From the NCBI GenBank assembly GCA_019314155.1, contig JAFCZV010000009.1, forward strand, positions 1-14,942: a DNA stretch of 14,942 bases, in the 5' to 3' direction. Both the position numbers and the translations under genes were made by a program. Below are positions 12,774 through 14,942 of this stretch, piece after piece. The notes beneath the pieces were generated by a model. It saw only the letters and a list, made by a program, of their open reading frames with translations, did not search any database and had not been told where the DNA came from. This DNA comes from Deltaproteobacteria bacterium (GTDB lineage: Bacteria; Desulfobacterota; Desulfobacteria; Desulfobacterales; UBA11574). How positions within the stretch are numbered: position 1 is the stretch's first letter; each line of letters opens with the position of its first letter.

Positions 12774-13517
12774 ATGCGATTTATCTTGTACAATATACGT
12801 TATGCAGCAGGTATTGGAAAGAAATTTCACCTTCCGGTACCTTACAGCGGCTATTTTAAGAACACCAACGGCAATTTAAAAATAATAATAAATTTCATCA
12901 AACCGCTGAATCCGGATATTCTCGGATTGATCGAGGTGGACGCCGGATCTTTTCGTTCGGAAAAAAGCAACCAGGCGGAAGCCATCGCCCAAGAATTGAA
13001 ACACTTTCATGTTTATCAGTCAAAATATTCCACTACTTCAGTGGTACAGAAAGTGCCGGTGTTGAATAAACAGGGCAATGCGATTCTCACCAACCAGAGG
13101 ATCGTGTCTCAACACTTTCATTATTTTAGCAACGGCGTCAAGCGTCTTGTGATCGAACTCGAGTTGGAGGATTTTTCGATCTTTCTGGTGCACCTGTCTA
13201 TCAAATTCCGCCACCGGCAGTATCAATTGCAGGACCTTCATAACATGATTAAAAACCTGAAAAAACCGGTTATTGTTGCCGGTGATTTCAACGTGTTATG
13301 GGGTGATCGGGAACTACAATTATTCCTTGCCGCTACTCAGTTACACAATGCCAACCGCAACGGAGAACCCTCCCATCCCAGCCGAGCCCCGCGAAGACAA
13401 CTCGATTATATTTTTCATAGCCCGGAAATTTGTGTCACCCATTTTCAGATACCACCGGTCAAATTCTCCGACCATACTCCCCTGGTATGTGATTTTGAGG
13501 TTGCAACAGCAACATAA
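12774..13517 (+). CDS. Endonuclease/exonuclease/phosphatase (EEP) family protein
   Basis: This 247-aa protein has the complete active-site set of the EEP (DNase I/exonuclease III-like) fold. Asn7 is in LYNIRY, Glu54 in GLIEVD, His140 in FLVHLS, Asp171 and Asn173 in VAGDFNV, Asp211 in RRQLDYIF, and Asp233-His234 in FSDHTPL. These residues bind Mg2+ and catalyse phosphodiester or phosphomonoester hydrolysis; the substrate (nucleic acid, phospholipid or phosphoinositide-like) cannot be told from sequence. No signal peptide is seen, so it is probably cytoplasmic. I chose the ATG at 12774 because family members begin at the M-R-F-x-L-Y-N-I-R strand; an upstream TTG at 12705 would add 23 residues of no clear value. 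It lies 118 bp after the second VWA gene, so a link to the envelope system is possible but unproven. Confidence 0.88.
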   Translation: MRFILYNIRYAAGIGKKFHLPVPYSGYFKNTNGNLKIIINFIKPLNPDILGLIEVDAGSFRSEKSNQAEAIAQELKHFHVYQSKYSTTSVVQKVPVLNKQGNAILTNQRIVSQHFHYFSNGVKRLVIELELEDFSIFLVHLSIKFRHRQYQLQDLHNMIKNLKKPVIVAGDFNVLWGDRELQLFLAATQLHNANRNGEPSHPSRAPRRQLDYIFHSPEICVTHFQIPPVKFSDHTPLVCDFEVATAT

Positions 13518-13520
13518 GCA

Positions 13521-13540
13521 GCCTGCTTGGGTTAGCAGGC
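13521..13540 (+). terminator. Hairpin after the EEP gene, possible terminator
   Basis: GCCTGCT (13521-13527) pairs with AGCAGGC (13534-13540) around a six-base loop, starting four bases after the stop codon. No T tract follows (GTTGATC), so it may be a processed or Rho-assisted 3' end rather than a canonical intrinsic terminator. Confidence 0.45.
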
Positions 13541-14017
13541 GTTGATCAAGGAACGCATAAGTCTTATAAGCTTTCTGATCACGGCTATCCACTTAGCCCT
13601 CTATAGTTGAATTCATGACTTTTTACAAGATTATCAATCTTGACATGCGCAGTTTTTGGCTGAACTTCGAGGTAACGCTTTTCGTATACGACGCTGTTAT
13701 TGTGACACGTCTTCGAAAATTCCAACAAAACTATATTTATTCATCCCAAACATCTTCAATAGACGTATCCGGTTTTTCTCTTTCGATATTACCTTGAAAT
13801 CGGGAGAGATCTGTCAAAGAAGGGCACATTTTTTGACAAAAATTGTCAAATCCTTTCAGCCTTTAATCTGGTCAATCAGGTTAACCCATTGAAATATAAT
13901 CCAATTCAAATTTTCTTTAATGCTAATTGTTGTTTTGTATAATTTTTGCATGTCATAATTGAAACCTAAAAAAACACCTGAACACGTACCTGCCTTTTAT
14001 GGAATCGGTGTAAAAAA
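13541..14017. other. AT-rich spacer before the HEAT-repeat gene
   Basis: No convincing gene is visible in these 477 bases. Two overlapping open frames of 60-78 codons (from 13615 and 13656) lack ribosome sites and recognisable domains. The region holds a TTGACA-type palindrome (13832-13850) and a TATAAT at 13938-13943 that lacks a good -35; the latter may serve the downstream gene. Confidence 0.6.
13832..13850. promoter_or_regulatory. Operator-like palindrome with extra half-site
   Basis: TTTGACAA-AAA-TTGTCAAA is a perfect inverted repeat with 8-bp arms and a 3-bp centre. A third half-site, TGTCAAA, lies at 13812-13818, about 25-30 bp away. The form and spacing suggest a dimeric regulator site. 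It is about 170 bp upstream of the HEAT-repeat gene. Confidence 0.4.
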
Positions 14018-14942
14018 ATGAGCATTATCAATATATTCAAGCCTAATATAAAAAAGTTGAAAAGCAAGAAAAAGGTCAATCATCTGATAAAGGCTTTACA
14101 ATATAAGAACGATTGGAATATTCGGATGTCGGCCGCAGCATCTCTCGGTGAAATAGGGTGGGAACCAATCGGTGAAGATGGAATTTATTATCTCATTGCA
14201 TTAAAAGAATGGACTAAATTGATCAAAATAGGAGCGTCCGCAGTTGAACCTTTAGTCGCGGTTTTGCAGGATGGTAATAGTTCTCCTTTGTACTGCGAAA
14301 CCATTAAAGCATTAGGGGTAATAAAAGATAAACGAGCCGTCGAACCCTTACTAAATGTTTTGCGGGATAATAAAATACATCTTCGTGAAGAAGTTGTAAA
14401 AGCACTGGGTCAGATAGGAGGCAAGACGGTTGTTAAGCCGTTAATTTCAATGTTGAGGAATGAAGATGGTATCATCTTTCGCTGCGAAACGATCAGAGCC
14501 TTAGGCGCAACAAAAGATAAACGAGCCGTTGAACCTTTAATAGATATTTTGCAACAAGAAAGTCAAAAACCCCGCTTAGATATAAATATGAATATTATCA
14601 TGGAGGTCGTTATAGCATTAGGGAAAATAAAAGATGAAAGAGCTATAACACATTTAGTGTCTCTTTATAATGTATACACAGACTACCTGAACAAGAAAAT
14701 TCAAAATGCTTTATTAAAAATAAATACTGAATTAACAAGATTCTACTATGCGATATTGAATTCTGATGAAAATAAATTGTTAGAAATTGACAATGCATTC
14801 GATTTAGCTATTGAAGCACTATATCAAAAAAATAATTGGGTTCGTCGACAGGCAATATGGGCATTAATGATATTAAGAGATTATAGAGCCGTTACGCAAA
14901 TTATGAACGCTTTAAATGATAAAGATTTAATCGTCGTTAGTT
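14018..14942 (+). CDS. HEAT-repeat protein, 3' end outside the window
   Basis: The frame is open from the ATG at 14018 to the window edge (308 complete codons, no stop), so the true C-terminus is unknown. The start follows TAAAAAAATG with only a weak GGTG upstream. A basic N-terminus (KKLKSKKKV) leads into alpha-helical repeats of the HEAT/PBS-lyase type. The consensus E-A-L-G-x-I-x-D-x-R-A-V-x-P-L-I recurs at about residues 40-48, 74-84, 97-113, 128-143, 159-175, 199-213 and 280-291. Residues 94-110 and 157-173 are nearly identical (ETIKALG...KDKRAVEPL), 63 residues apart, pointing to an internal duplication. Such proteins are protein-binding scaffolds with no catalytic residues; the partner is unknown. 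The gene is noticeably more AT-rich than the 1658-12655 block and is not part of that operon. Confidence 0.85.
   Translation, partial: MSIINIFKPNIKKLKSKKKVNHLIKALQYKNDWNIRMSAAASLGEIGWEPIGEDGIYYLIALKEWTKLIKIGASAVEPLVAVLQDGNSSPLYCETIKALGVIKDKRAVEPLLNVLRDNKIHLREEVVKALGQIGGKTVVKPLISMLRNEDGIIFRCETIRALGATKDKRAVEPLIDILQQESQKPRLDINMNIIMEVVIALGKIKDERAITHLVSLYNVYTDYLNKKIQNALLKINTELTRFYYAILNSDENKLLEIDNAFDLAIEALYQKNNWVRRQAIWALMILRDYRAVTQIMNALNDKDLIVVS

Noticed and set aside
13615..13892. Two overlapping short open frames in the spacer before the HEAT-repeat gene
   Set aside because: They have no ribosome sites and no recognisable domain or signal peptide, and they lie in AT-rich DNA where such frames occur by chance.

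Overview
The window looks like chromosomal DNA of a sulfate-reducer-type deltaproteobacterium (Desulfobacterota, perhaps Desulfobacteraceae-like). This rests on the style of the proteins (small XRE regulator, PEGA/FGE protein, endonuclease/exonuclease/phosphatase protein, HEAT-repeat protein) and on moderate GC content with AT-rich intergenic DNA. No rRNA or marker gene is present, so the assignment is tentative. Every gene I can support is on the + strand.

Layout. (1) Bases 1-1450 are AT-rich and gene-poor. They hold a 64-aa XRE-type regulator, two unannotated 40-aa single-span membrane proteins (540-662 and 1162-1284), and three units that each combine a two-part hairpin with a GCCCCTGG-type intrinsic terminator. 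Two of these units (A and B) are sequence-related and look like small RNA genes. (2) A strong sigma70-type promoter at 1549-1577 precedes a nine-gene block (1658-12655). (3) An endonuclease/exonuclease/phosphatase-fold protein follows (12774-13517). (4) About 500 bp of AT-rich spacer carries an operator-like palindrome. (5) A HEAT-repeat protein runs off the right edge.

The nine-gene block is the main interest. It encodes an ExbB/TolQ/MotA-like proton channel and two related single-span proteins. The transmembrane segment of each of these two carries an FSLSF-(I/L)-DCICCG motif with one aspartate, placed as in ExbD/TolR/MotB, and each ends in a periplasmic von Willebrand A domain with an intact MIDAS motif. 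The block also encodes a cytoplasmic degenerate Hsp70/actin-fold protein fused to an FHA domain. Its envelope components are a membrane-anchored protein with four PEGA repeats and a cysteine-less FGE-sulfatase domain, a membrane-anchored TPR/PEGA-like protein, a lipoprotein with a Gly/Ala-rich hydrophobic segment, and two secreted proteins with distinctive C-terminal tails.

My reading, which is inference, is that these genes make one trans-envelope machine. An ion-driven stator would have VWA domains as its periplasmic output, would be linked to the outer membrane through the lipoprotein and PEGA/TPR scaffold, and would be regulated in the cytoplasm by phosphothreonine recognition. I know of no characterised system with this composition. 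The families are recognisable one by one; the assembly and its function are not established.
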